The notes: a model not told the origin generated them from the sequence alone. A stretch of DNA of 64,000 bases from DASVHS01 sp038244815 (GCA_038244815.1 JBBRTB010000010.1:1-64000), one strand, 5' to 3'; positions 8,267 to 17,027 are shown, numbered from the stretch's first letter. Numbers and translations: made by a program.

Positions 8267-9769
8267 ATGGCTTACCAGGCTCTGGCCCGAAAATACCGTC
8301 CCCAGACGTTCAGCGACATCATCGGGCAGGAGACCGTCGTCCGGACACTGCAGAACGCCATCGAGCAGAAGCGGATCCATCACGCTTACCTCTTTTCGGG
8401 CGTGCGCGGGATCGGCAAGACCACGCTGGCGCGCATCCTGGCCAAGGCCCTGAACTGCGCGAAAGGTCCCGCCGCCGAGCCGGACAACACCTGCTCGATG
8501 TGCGTCGAGATCACCGACGGCATCGACATGGACGTCCGGGAGATCGATGCCGCGACGTACACCGGCGTCGACAACATCCGCGAACTACGCGAGGTCACGC
8601 AGTTCCAGCCAGCGCGCGACCGCTACCGCATCTTCATCATCGACGAAGCGCACATGCTCTCCACTCCGGCCTGGAACGCGCTGCTCAAGATCCTGGAGGA
8701 GCCGCCGCCGCACGTGGTGTTCATGTTCGCCACGACGGAAGTGCAGAAGGTGCTGCCGACGATCCTGTCGCGCGTGCAGAAGTTCGCACTGCGCAAGATC
8801 ACGCTCGACGAGATGATCGACCGTCTGGCCCAGATCTGCACGGCGGAAGGGATCGAGGCGGAACGCGAGGCGCTGGAGATCATCGCCCGGCGCGGCGAAG
8901 GCAGCGTGCGCGACGCGCTGTCGCTGCTCGATCAGATCATCGCCTTCTCCGGCCGCTCTATCACCTCCGCCTCCGTGGCCACGGTCCTCGGCCTCTCCGA
9001 TACGGGTTTCTTCGCGCGCATCGTGGCCTTGATCGGCGAGGGAGATCACGCCGCCATTCTCGACGCGCTGCACGAGGCGGCCGAGAGCGGACGCGATTTC
9101 AAGATGCTGTACCGCGACCTGCTCAATTTTGCCCGCAACCTGCTGCTGATCGCCGGCGGTGCGAACGAGGCCATGCTCCCGGCATCGCCGGAAGACCTGG
9201 CGGCGATGCGTGCCGTCGCGGAGAAGTTCTCCTACTCCGAGCTGCTGCGCATCACCAACCTGCTGCTGCGGGACGACGAGACCGTAAACCGCGCCGAGCA
9301 TCAGCGGCTGGCAGTGGAGATCGCGCTGCTCAAGGCGGCCACGTTTCCCCGGCTGCGGTCGGTCGAAGAGGCGCTCGGCGCAAGCGGAGGACAGGCGCCG
9401 GCGCCGAAGAGAGTTGCCGCTCGGGCGGCAGGTTCTGTCGCGCCGGACAAAGCGCTCCTGGAGCGGCTGCAGAAAGCGCGTCCGCTCCTGGCCGGATATC
9501 TGGCCGGAGCGAAGAGCACGCGCGTGGAAGAGAATCGCGTGATCTGGTCGTTCGACGACGCGCACTTCGCTCAGCAGCTCGCGGATGAAAAGCAGACGCT
9601 CGAGGAGATCGCCACCGAGGTCTACGGTCGGCCGATGACAGTCGAGATCGAAACGAACGAGAAGAACCCGCGGAAGCAGGAAGACAAATCGTCTCCGCTT
9701 CGCGACGATCCCGTCGTCAAAGCATTCGCCAAACACCTCGGCGGGGAAGTGGTGAGAGGAAAGTCATGA
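8267..9769 (+). CDS. dnaX: DNA polymerase III subunits gamma/tau
   Basis: Clamp-loader ATPase of 500 aa. Walker A is GVRGIGKTT (45-53), Walker B is IIDEAHML, and sensor 1 lies in FATTE before LPTILSRVQKF. The zinc module has C64, C76 and C79, but the fourth ligand position 73 is Asp (EPDNTCSMC) where E. coli has Cys. The C-terminal part (from ~370) is a variable tau-like tail. I see no A-rich slippery site for a short gamma form. TAGACT lies 9 nt before the ATG. The stop overlaps the ybaB start by 4 nt (ATGA). Confidence 0.94.
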   Translation: MAYQALARKYRPQTFSDIIGQETVVRTLQNAIEQKRIHHAYLFSGVRGIGKTTLARILAKALNCAKGPAAEPDNTCSMCVEITDGIDMDVREIDAATYTGVDNIRELREVTQFQPARDRYRIFIIDEAHMLSTPAWNALLKILEEPPPHVVFMFATTEVQKVLPTILSRVQKFALRKITLDEMIDRLAQICTAEGIEAEREALEIIARRGEGSVRDALSLLDQIIAFSGRSITSASVATVLGLSDTGFFARIVALIGEGDHAAILDALHEAAESGRDFKMLYRDLLNFARNLLLIAGGANEAMLPASPEDLAAMRAVAEKFSYSELLRITNLLLRDDETVNRAEHQRLAVEIALLKAATFPRLRSVEEALGASGGQAPAPKRVAARAAGSVAPDKALLERLQKARPLLAGYLAGAKSTRVEENRVIWSFDDAHFAQQLADEKQTLEEIATEVYGRPMTVEIETNEKNPRKQEDKSSPLRDDPVVKAFAKHLGGEVVRGKS

Positions 9770-10062
9770 ACATCAAACAACTGATGAAGCAGGCGCAGCA
9801 GATGCAGGATCAGATGCAACAGCGTCTGGCCACTGTGAAAGTGGAGGGCTCGGCCGGTGGCGGCATGGTCAAAGCCGAGATGTCCGGCAGCAAGGAACTG
9901 CTCTCCATCACCATCGACAAGGAAGCCGTCGATCCGAACGACATCGAGATGCTGCAGGATCTCGTCAAAGCGGCCGTCAACGAGGCCTCCCGGAAAGTCG
10001 ACGAGGAAACGCAGTCGCAGCTCGGCGGCATGCTGCCGCCGGGAATGAAGATGCCGTTCTGA
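9766..10062 (+). CDS. ybaB: YbaB/EbfC nucleoid-associated protein
   Basis: Small DNA-binding protein of 98 aa, almost always encoded between dnaX and recR. It has the family pattern: N-terminal helix MNIKQLMKQAQQMQDQMQQ, then GSAGGGMVKAEMSGSKELLSI, and a C-terminal helix with LPPGMKMPF. It forms dimers that bind DNA without strong sequence specificity. It overlaps dnaX by 4 nt, so it is translationally coupled. Confidence 0.94.
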   Translation: MNIKQLMKQAQQMQDQMQQRLATVKVEGSAGGGMVKAEMSGSKELLSITIDKEAVDPNDIEMLQDLVKAAVNEASRKVDEETQSQLGGMLPPGMKMPF

Positions 10063-10066
10063 TTCG

Positions 10067-10157
10067 GTGTAGGTGCCGGCTTCGGCCTGTGGGCGCCGGC
10101 TTCAGCCGGCGCTGTGCCGGCTGAAGCCGGCACCTACACTTCCCGGCACCTACACAC
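10067..10157 (+). repeat. GCCGGC/CACCTACAC palindromic repeat cluster
   Basis: The outer arms GTGTAGGTGCCGGCTTC (10067-10083) and its exact complement (10123-10139) enclose an inner perfect hairpin GCGCCGGC-TTCA-GCCGGCGC (10093-10112). A third partial copy, CCCGGCACCTACAC, follows. It fills the ybaB-recR gap and could fold in mRNA ahead of recR. A fragment of the same motif (GGGCACCTACAC) is at 25335-25346. Confidence 0.85.
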
Positions 10158-10165
10158 CGAGCACC

Positions 10166-10759
10166 ATGACCGCGCCACCACTTGCGAATCTCATCAACGA
10201 GCTCACGAAGCTCCCGGGCGTCGGCGGCAAATCCGCGGCGCGGCTGGCGTATTACATCCTCAAGCGGCCCGCGGCGGAGGCCGAGGCGCTGGCCACGGCC
10301 ATCATCGACGTCAAGACGAAGATCTTCCGCTGTTCGACGTGCAACAACATGACGGACGTCGATCCCTGCGCGATCTGCTCGGATCCGCGCCGCGATCCGG
10401 CGGTCATCTGCGTGGTCGAGGAGGCGTTCAACATCCCCACGGTCGAGCAGACGCGCGACTTCAAGGGCATGTACCACGTGCTGCTGGGCGCGCTGTCTCC
10501 GCTCAAGGGCGTGGGGCCGCAGGACATCGATGTGGCCGGACTGCTGCGGCGCGTGCAGGGCGGAGAGGTTCGCGAAGTGATCGTGGCCACAAACCCGAAC
10601 GTCGAAGGAGAGGCTACGGCCTCGTATCTCGCGCAGCAGCTTCACGGGACGGGAGTGCGCACGACGCGGCTGGCTTTCGGACTGCCCGTGGGTGGCGACC
10701 TCGAGTATGCGGATCAGGTGACGATGGCCAAGGCCCTGGAAGGGCGGCGGGAGATCTGA
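10166..10759 (+). CDS. recR: Recombination protein RecR
   Basis: RecR works with RecF/RecO to load RecA at gapped DNA. The 197-aa protein has an N-terminal helix-hairpin-helix (LTKLPGVGGKSAARLAYYIL), a Cys4 zinc finger (C56, C59, C68, C71), a Toprim domain (VVEEAFN.. then TNPNVEGEATASYL), and the C-terminal LPVGGDLEYADQVT wedge. I chose ATG 10166 because the open frame upstream is only translated repeat sequence. It completes the dnaX-ybaB-recR unit. Confidence 0.95.
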   Translation: MTAPPLANLINELTKLPGVGGKSAARLAYYILKRPAAEAEALATAIIDVKTKIFRCSTCNNMTDVDPCAICSDPRRDPAVICVVEEAFNIPTVEQTRDFKGMYHVLLGALSPLKGVGPQDIDVAGLLRRVQGGEVREVIVATNPNVEGEATASYLAQQLHGTGVRTTRLAFGLPVGGDLEYADQVTMAKALEGRREI

Positions 10760-10828
10760 ACAGGATGACCGCGTAAATGTGTTAAATTCTTTCGTCCCGT
10801 CCCCCGGGTTAGTTACTGGTGAAAATAA

Positions 10829-11329
10829 ATGGCATCTCCTGATCTCGTGATGTTCGAGGAGGAGTACCAGCAGATCAAGGACACGCTCCAGCGTCTGCAG
10901 GTCGACTCCAATTCGAAAATCGTCTTCCTCGTCGATAAGAATGGCCAGCAGATCGCCACGCACGGCGACATGCGGGGCGTGGACGCCACGTCGCTGGCCT
11001 CGCTGACCGCCGGCAACGTCGCGGCCACCGACGGTCTGGCCAAACTGATCGGCGAGAAGGAGTTCTCGATCCTCTTCCACGAGGGCGAACGGGACAACAT
11101 CCACATTTCACTCGTGGCACAGCGCGTCATCCTCGTCGTGATCTTCGACGAGAAGTCATCGCTCGGCCTGGTCAGGCTGCGGGTGAAGAAAGCGTCGCAG
11201 GAGCTCGAGCGCACCTTCGAGCAGCTTCTGAAAAAAGCGGAAGCCGAGCGCGGCAACCTGGCGAACAGGTTTGATTCCCCGTTCGCCGAGATCACCGACG
11301 AAGACATCGACAGTCTGTTCAGCGAATGA
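10829..11329 (+). CDS. mglB: MglB-like roadblock/LC7 GTPase-activating protein
   Basis: A 166-aa roadblock-domain protein very like Myxococcus MglB, the GTPase-activating protein of MglA. Matching blocks are VFLVDKNGQ, SLASLTAGNVAA, GLAKLIGEKEF, VVIFDEKSSLGLVRLRVKKAS, and the acidic tail FAEITDEDIDSLFSE. MglB marks the lagging pole and directs polarity of type IV pili or gliding machines in Myxococcus. It overlaps mglA by 4 nt (ATGA), as expected for subunits made in fixed ratio. No type IV pilus genes are in the window. Confidence 0.93.
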   Translation: MASPDLVMFEEEYQQIKDTLQRLQVDSNSKIVFLVDKNGQQIATHGDMRGVDATSLASLTAGNVAATDGLAKLIGEKEFSILFHEGERDNIHISLVAQRVILVVIFDEKSSLGLVRLRVKKASQELERTFEQLLKKAEAERGNLANRFDSPFAEITDEDIDSLFSE

Positions 11330-11910
11330 CGTTCATCAACTACGCCGCTCGCGAGATCAACTGCAAGATCGTCTACTACGGGCCCGGTCTCTGCGGGAAG
11401 ACCACGAACCTGCAGTGGATCTACGACAAGACCAATCCCCAGGCCAAGGGGAAACTGATCTCGCTGGCCACCGAGACCGACCGCACCCTCTTCTTCGACT
11501 TCCTTCCTCTGGACCTGGGCACCGTGCGCGGATTCAAGACCCGCTTTCACCTCTACACCGTTCCCGGCCAGGTGTTCTACGACGCGTCGCGCAAACTGAT
11601 TCTGAAGGGTGTCGATGGCGTGATCTTCGTCGCGGACTCGCAGGAACCGCGCATGGAAGCGAACGCCGAGTCGCTGCAGAACCTCGATCGGAACCTCAAA
11701 GAGCAGGGCTACGACCTGAAGGCCGTTCCGTACGCGCTGCAGTTCAACAAGCGCGACCTGCCCACCGCCGTGGCCGCCGACGAGATGTACCGCCAGCTCA
11801 ACTTCAAGGGTGAGCCGACCTTCGAAGCCGTGGCCATGAACGGCACAGGCGTGTTCGACACCCTCAAGGCCGTGGCCAAGCTCGTGTTGAACGAACTGAA
11901 GAAGAAGTGA
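11326..11910 (+). CDS. mglA: MglA-type small Ras-like GTPase
   Basis: Small GTPase of 194 aa, strongly resembling Myxococcus MglA across its length. The P-loop is GPGLCGKTTN (19-28). The switch region reads SLATETDRTLFFDFLPL, the G3-like region is TVPGQVFYDASRKLIL (the MglA family has TxPGQ rather than DxxGQ), and the base-recognition motif is NKRDLP. MglA-GTP sets the leading pole for motility. It is translationally coupled to mglB, and a third gene follows 22 nt later, so a three-gene operon is possible. Confidence 0.95.
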   Translation: MTFINYAAREINCKIVYYGPGLCGKTTNLQWIYDKTNPQAKGKLISLATETDRTLFFDFLPLDLGTVRGFKTRFHLYTVPGQVFYDASRKLILKGVDGVIFVADSQEPRMEANAESLQNLDRNLKEQGYDLKAVPYALQFNKRDLPTAVAADEMYRQLNFKGEPTFEAVAMNGTGVFDTLKAVAKLVLNELKKK

Positions 11911-11932
11911 CGGGAGACGCGTCCCAGCGTCC

Positions 11933-13129
11933 ATGGATCCCCACTTCCGCCGCCTCTACAACGAGCAATTCACGGAAGAGCGGTATCAACGCTACGAGCG
12001 GGAGCTCTCCCGCCGCCTGCAAACGCCGTTTCCTTTCCGCCTCGCGGAGACTCCTCTCTTCCTCCCGGATGACTTCAAGGCGCGCCTGGCCGAATCGGCC
12101 AGCGGCATCGTTGCGCAATTGAGCGAACCGGAGCGCCTCCAGAAGATGAAGCGCGCCATCCCCGAGCGCTGGAACGCGCCGGCCATGGACGCGCTGCCGA
12201 ACCTGACGCAGGTCGACTTCGCGGTGGTCGAGGAGCAGGGCACGCTCGTGCCGAAGCTGATCGAGCTGCAGGGATTTCCGTCGCTCACGGCACTGCAGGT
12301 CGTGCAGTGCGACGTCTGGAACGAGACGCTCCAGGAAATGCCCGGCCTCGATCGTCACTGGTCATGCTGGTACTCAGGATTGAGCCGCGACGCGTTCCTC
12401 GATCTGGCGCGCCGCACCATCGCCGGCGATCACGATCCGCGCGAAGTCATCCTCATGGACATCGATCCGCCGTCGCAGAAGACGTACCCCGATTTCGCGG
12501 CCACGAAGTTGCTCTTCGATGTCGACGCGGTCGATCCGACCACGCTCGTGAAGCGCGGGAAGCGCTTGTTCCGCGCCGACGGCACTCCGGTCAAGCGCAT
12601 CTACAACCGCGTCGTCTTCGACGAGCTGATTCAGAAGCAGATCCGGCTGCCGTTCGACTTCCGCGAGGAGCTCGACGTGCAGTGGGTGCCGCATCCGAAC
12701 TGGTACTGGACGTGGTCGAAGTACTCGCTGCCGTTCCTCGATCACACGGCGGTTCCGAAGGCCACGTTCGTCTCCGAGCTCGATCGGATTCCGGACGATC
12801 TGTCGCGCTACGTGCTCAAGCCGCTGTTCTCGTTCGCCGGCGGTGGCGTGAACATCGATCCGACCCGCCAGGACATCGAGGCCATCCCCTCGAGCGAGCG
12901 CCAGGCCTGGTGCCTCCAGGAGAAGATCGAGTACGCACCGGCGCTCGAGGCTGCCGGCGGCGGAGGGGTGAAGGTCGAGATCCGCATGATGTTCCTGCGG
13001 CCGGACGGCGCGGCCAGGCCTGTCCTCGCGCAGAATCTCGTCCGGCTCTCCCGCGGCAGGATGCTCGGCGTCGATTTCAACAAGACGTTTACGTGGGTCG
13101 GATCGTCGGTGGCTCTGTCCCCCGCGTAG
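11933..13129 (+). CDS. Conserved hypothetical protein, ATP-grasp-like
   Basis: A soluble 398-aa protein with no signal peptide. I do not recognise it with certainty. The segment RYVLKPLFSFAGGGVNIDPT (~300-319), followed by an acidic and basic tract with EIRMMFL, resembles the ATP-binding core of ATP-grasp enzymes, including circularly permuted ones. The protein also has many Trp and Arg residues (WYWTWSKYSLPF, HWSCWYSGLSR). It starts 22 nt after mglA and could share its transcript, but no functional link to MglAB is established. Its end overlaps a convergent membrane-protein gene by 41 nt. Confidence 0.6.
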   Translation: MDPHFRRLYNEQFTEERYQRYERELSRRLQTPFPFRLAETPLFLPDDFKARLAESASGIVAQLSEPERLQKMKRAIPERWNAPAMDALPNLTQVDFAVVEEQGTLVPKLIELQGFPSLTALQVVQCDVWNETLQEMPGLDRHWSCWYSGLSRDAFLDLARRTIAGDHDPREVILMDIDPPSQKTYPDFAATKLLFDVDAVDPTTLVKRGKRLFRADGTPVKRIYNRVVFDELIQKQIRLPFDFREELDVQWVPHPNWYWTWSKYSLPFLDHTAVPKATFVSELDRIPDDLSRYVLKPLFSFAGGGVNIDPTRQDIEAIPSSERQAWCLQEKIEYAPALEAAGGGGVKVEIRMMFLRPDGAARPVLAQNLVRLSRGRMLGVDFNKTFTWVGSSVALSPA

Positions 13130-13646
13130 TGAGCTCGCTTCCGCCGCGATAGAGGAGCCACAACGCCACGAGCTGGATGGCGTGATAGAGGTCGTTGTGG
13201 AAAGCGATCGGCGCCTGCTGCACGATCGCCGCGACAACCGACACGGCTGCGCTGCCGAGGATCCAGCGCGATGAGGGTGACCATCGGACGGTGACGACGA
13301 TGGCGAGCAGCAGCAACGTGATGCCGTAGTCGGCGATCACGAACCCGAAGCCGTCGTGGACCGTCATCCAGACCGCGTAGACCGCGAAGATGGCGATGGC
13401 GGCGGCGCGCAGAAACGGCAGCAGCAGAAACAGGCTGGCCGCACCGATCGCATAGACCGTCAGCTTCCACCACACTGCACCGCCGAATCCATGGAACGTG
13501 CCGCCCGCAAACGTGCCGCACGCGGTAAAGAAAAACGAAATCGCCCAGAGGCGATTGCCGCGCCGCCAGAGCAACGCGCCGAAGACGATCGACGCCATGG
13601 CCAGCAGGTAGTCGGTGGCCAGCGTCAGCGGCTCGTGGATGGTCAT
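13089..13646 (-). CDS. Polytopic membrane protein with ceramidase-like His pattern
   Basis: About six transmembrane helices in 185 aa. The start is taken at ATG 13646 (MTIHEPLTLATDYLLAMAS); a further Met 10 codons upstream is possible. Polar residues inside the membrane are notable: Asp in TDYLLA, His in GGTFHGFGG, and FHNDLYHAIQL in a late helix. This spacing is reminiscent of CREST-type (alkaline ceramidase-like) hydrolases, but I cannot confirm membership. The gene follows the MFS/spermidine-synthase-like gene on the same strand with a short gap. Confidence 0.55.
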   Translation of the reverse strand: MTIHEPLTLATDYLLAMASIVFGALLWRRGNRLWAISFFFTACGTFAGGTFHGFGGAVWWKLTVYAIGAASLFLLLPFLRAAAIAIFAVYAVWMTVHDGFGFVIADYGITLLLLAIVVTVRWSPSSRWILGSAAVSVVAAIVQQAPIAFHNDLYHAIQLVALWLLYRGGSELTTRGTEPPTIRPT

Positions 13647-13679
13647 GCCTGCGAACCTCTCATCGTCAGCAGTCAAAGA

Positions 13680-16600
13680 TCATCGAGCGAGTGTTTCGGG
13701 CTCGGCCGACTCGAACTCCTGCCAGTCGCGATTGGCCCGATCGGCGAGCGCGCCCAGGTGGCCGGCGTTGTAGCACTGGCGTCGCAGGCGAAGGATGTCG
13801 AACGTCCACGGAATGTTCGGCTCCAGATCGCGAAGGGCGGCGATCGTGCGCGCGCCGCATCCCTCGCCGGTATAGGCCGCCTGGACGCGATACGTTCTGC
13901 GGGCGTCGTCCCACTGGCCGGTGCTGAACGGCTGGGAGAGGAGGTCGGCCATGGGGCCGGCCAGCCTTCGATCCGCGCGGGCCAGACCGACCGCCGTGTT
14001 GAGCGCTCTCCCCATCACGTTCTGGTCGGGCCACGGATCGGCGCGATATCGCGTCAACGCCCTCGCCAATGCAGCCGCCGATTCCGCGTAGCGCTGCTGG
14101 CGGAATCGCAACCGTGCGATGAGTGCGTCGGCTTCCACCGGCTGGACGACGCGGAGGCGTTCCGCGACCGCCAGGGCCTCTTCTTGTCCCGTCTCCGCCA
14201 TGACCTCACCGATGCGAAGCAGCTCGATGCTGTTCACCGGCTGAAAGCGCGTGCGCGCCCACAAGGCGAAGGCTCCGGCCAGATTCTCCTCCTCGTACAG
14301 ACGGGTGAACTCGACGCGTGCCAGAACCTCGGGGTCGGTCTCGAACGGCGGGACCTCGAACGCCGGATCGTGCCAGCGATTGAGATCGACGAGATGCCAG
14401 TCGACCGTTCCTCGCACGTGCGCCGGACGCTGTGCGCCGATGCCGCGCGCGAAGGAGAGAATGTCATTGAGCTCCAGACGATTGTGCGCGCCCACCGTTC
14501 GCGCGAAGCCGAACTCGATGAGTGTCCGGTCGTCGGTGTTCAGATCTCTGGTCCGGCCGAGAGCGACCGGCAGTTGATCGTTTCCGACGAAGTTCGAGAA
14601 GAATCCCTCGGCCGATTCCATGCGCCAGGCCAGAAGCATGGCCGTGCCCCAGGCACCGCCGGCGAGGCGCCGGCGGATCCGGTCCACGTCGTACACAACG
14701 GGCTCGATCGTGCCCGCCAGCACGACATCCGCCTCCGTCGTGCGCCAGGTGTCGATATGCGGGAAGACGGTGCGCATCGTCGCGTAAATCGTCCGGATGG
14801 TCTTGGCGTCGATGTCGTAGGCCTGCACCCACTGCAGGAAGATGCCACCGCGATTCAGCCGTGCCGCAGCCGCCTCGTAGAACTCGCGCGTGTAAAGGCT
14901 GGCGATGCCGGCGCGATACGGATTCGACGGCTCGGAGAAGATGAGATCGTAGTGCCGCGGCGTCGTCAGCAGGACTTCGCGTGCGTCGGCGATGCGGACG
15001 TGCAGCTTCGGATTCCGGAGCGCATCGTGATTCACCGCGGCATTGTCGCGGGCCACGCGCAGAACCGACGGCTCGAGCTCGACGACGTCGACCTGCTCGA
15101 TCGTCGGCACGGCCGCCAGCCATCCGGCCGTGCTTCCCGTTCCCAGTCCGATGACCAGAGCGCGGCGCGGATTCGGGTGCACGAGCGCGCCGATGATTCC
15201 AGACATGACCTGCGTGCCGGCGTCGCCGCGGGCACTGCCATCGGCCTTGCCGTTGGCGATGAACACGCGGTCGTCCAGGTCCATGACCGCGATCGAGCTC
15301 TCGCGCCCGTCGGCGTCCCAAAGCAGATGGCGGCGCGCCGCGTTCACCCATTCCCTCATGGCGTTGATGGTCTCGGGTTGCGCGGCCCGCCCTGCGCCGA
15401 TGCCGGTATGACGCCACGCCGCCGTCGGACCGAGCGATGAGACACCGGCCAGCGCGAGAATCGCCGTCACCGCGGCGAAAGCCACGGCCACGAACTGCCG
15501 CTCGCGCGCGGCCACCATCGTTACGAAGACCGCCAGCACGATCAGAAGCAGCGTCACCAGCCGCCACGAGCCGGGAGCGGTCAGCAGCGGCATCAAAACA
15601 AAACCGCCGGCGAGTGATCCGGCGATCGCGCCGGCGGTGTTCCACGCGTACGCGGCACCGACATCGCGGCCGACATCCTCGCGCCCCTCACCGAGCAGGG
15701 CGATGAGAATCGGGAACTGGATGCCGGAGATGAAGGCCGGCGGAAAGACCACTGCCAATGTCACCAGCGACCAGCCGGCGATATCGCCGGCGAATCCGAT
15801 CCGGCCGAGACTTCGCAGCAGATTCGTCAGAACAGCCAGACGGTCTCCGAACGCAAACGGAGCGATGATGGCCAGCGCCTCCAGCGTGCACGTCACGGCA
15901 AACGCGCCCGCGCTCGGACGCCCTCCGCCGCTCCAGAACGAATATGCGGCACCGCCCATCCCGATGCCGAGCAGCGCCACCGCCAGGATCAGCCCGAACG
16001 TAAACGTCGTTCCGCCCAGCAGCGGCGTCAGCATGCGATACCAGACCAGCTCCATCAGGAGGAAAGCAAAGCCGACGGTCGCTGATGCGATGAGGACCAG
16101 CTTGCGGTGCGCCATGCCCGGTGCTGTGGGTGGTGGAACCGAGGCCCGAGGCCCGAGGCCCGAGGCCTGAGGACCAGGGACCGAGGACCTCCTCCCGAGA
16201 ATGAGCGCGGCCAGTCCGACGCAGATATTCAAGGCCACCGCCGAAAACAGCGTCAGGCGATTCCCCAGGTGCTCGAGCAGATAGAACGTCGACACGAGCG
16301 CACCGGTCACGGCGCCAAACGTGTTCGTGGCGTAGAGAAGCGCGAGATTGCGGCGGCCTCGATCGTCGTCCGTCTCCACGGCACGCGCCGCGGCGGGAAG
16401 AGTGCCGCCCATGAAGAATGTCGGCACTCCCAGAACGAGCACGGACAGCAGCAGCCGGACGATCGTGGCTCCGGTGATGCCGAGCGTCACCGAACCGCCC
16501 ATCCACACGTACAGAGTGCGGATGGCCATCAGCAGGAACGGCGAGACCAGGGCCGATAGAGCGATGAGGATCTCGAGCGTGCCATAGAACCCGAGCGGAT

Positions 16601-16802
16601 TGGCCCGGGCGTCTGCACGCCTGCCGAGAATGGCGCTGCCGGTTCCCAGTCCGGCCATGAAGATGGCCAGAACCGCGGCGGTGGCGAACGTCGAGGCACC
16701 AAAGATCAGCCGGAACTCGCGCAGCCAGACCGTCTGATAGACGAGCGCGGAGAGTCCTGAGCCAAAAAGGAGGCCGGCGACGACCGAGCTCTGACGTGTC
16801 AT
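13680..16802 (-). CDS. Fused MFS-like transporter / spermidine-synthase-like protein
   Basis: A 1040-aa protein in three parts. Residues ~1-490 form about a dozen transmembrane helices (start VVAGLLFGSGLSALVYQTVWLREF). Residues ~540-740 form a Rossmann methyltransferase-like domain related to spermidine synthase (VIGLGTGSTAGWLA, VDVVELEPSV, IADAREVLL, FSEPSNPYRAG). A helical, TPR-like tail follows. The catalytic Asp-containing DxxxDP-type motif of true spermidine synthases is replaced by SEPSNP, so aminopropyl transfer is doubtful. A 49-bp heptad repeat (16141-16189) is translated as a Pro/Gly/Ser-rich linker after the sixth or so helix. Function is unknown. Confidence 0.8.
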   Translation of the reverse strand: MTRQSSVVAGLLFGSGLSALVYQTVWLREFRLIFGASTFATAAVLAIFMAGLGTGSAILGRRADARANPLGFYGTLEILIALSALVSPFLLMAIRTLYVWMGGSVTLGITGATIVRLLLSVLVLGVPTFFMGGTLPAAARAVETDDDRGRRNLALLYATNTFGAVTGALVSTFYLLEHLGNRLTLFSAVALNICVGLAALILGRRSSVPGPQASGLGPRASVPPPTAPGMAHRKLVLIASATVGFAFLLMELVWYRMLTPLLGGTTFTFGLILAVALLGIGMGGAAYSFWSGGGRPSAGAFAVTCTLEALAIIAPFAFGDRLAVLTNLLRSLGRIGFAGDIAGWSLVTLAVVFPPAFISGIQFPILIALLGEGREDVGRDVGAAYAWNTAGAIAGSLAGGFVLMPLLTAPGSWRLVTLLLIVLAVFVTMVAARERQFVAVAFAAVTAILALAGVSSLGPTAAWRHTGIGAGRAAQPETINAMREWVNAARRHLLWDADGRESSIAVMDLDDRVFIANGKADGSARGDAGTQVMSGIIGALVHPNPRRALVIGLGTGSTAGWLAAVPTIEQVDVVELEPSVLRVARDNAAVNHDALRNPKLHVRIADAREVLLTTPRHYDLIFSEPSNPYRAGIASLYTREFYEAAAARLNRGGIFLQWVQAYDIDAKTIRTIYATMRTVFPHIDTWRTTEADVVLAGTIEPVVYDVDRIRRRLAGGAWGTAMLLAWRMESAEGFFSNFVGNDQLPVALGRTRDLNTDDRTLIEFGFARTVGAHNRLELNDILSFARGIGAQRPAHVRGTVDWHLVDLNRWHDPAFEVPPFETDPEVLARVEFTRLYEEENLAGAFALWARTRFQPVNSIELLRIGEVMAETGQEEALAVAERLRVVQPVEADALIARLRFRQQRYAESAAALARALTRYRADPWPDQNVMGRALNTAVGLARADRRLAGPMADLLSQPFSTGQWDDARRTYRVQAAYTGEGCGARTIAALRDLEPNIPWTFDILRLRRQCYNAGHLGALADRANRDWQEFESAEPETLAR
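16141..16189 (+). repeat. 7-bp-period repeat (GAGGCCC family) inside a gene
   Basis: Seven consecutive heptads: GAGGCCC three times, then GAGGCCT, GAGGACC, AGGGACC, GAGGACC. The array lies within the MFS/spermidine-synthase-like gene, where it encodes a low-complexity loop between membrane helices. A related copy with inverted arms is at 44989-45070. Confidence 0.85.
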
Positions 16803-16880
16803 GAAGGCCTGCGAAGAATAGCAGTGGCGCTACAACTTGTAGAAAATCCCGAGCCCCTCAGGCAGGAGCGGCACTCTTTC

Positions 16881-16909
16881 TTGACCTCCGAAAATCACGC
16901 CCGTACACT
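16881..16909 (+). promoter_or_regulatory. Candidate sigma70-type promoter of recA
   Basis: TTGACC (16881-16886), a 17-bp spacer, then TACACT (16904-16909), 118 nt upstream of the recA start codon. I see no clear LexA palindrome beside it. Confidence 0.6.
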
Positions 16910-17027
16910 CGCCTCAGACCACACGAATGCTCTTCGTCCGAACCGTCATTCGCCTCTCCTCACGGCGAAACCAACTCCTGAGGACCCCGTTCTCTCCACA
17001 CGTCATCGAGATAGGAGCAGGCAACCC

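Noticed and set aside
8267..9769. Programmed frameshift producing a short gamma subunit of DnaX
   Set aside because: No A-rich slippery heptamer followed by a stem-loop was seen.
13356..15440. A 694-codon open frame on the plus strand
   Set aside because: It is antisense to the MFS/spermidine-synthase-like gene, has no domain, and is Arg/His-rich, as expected for the complement of GC-rich coding DNA.
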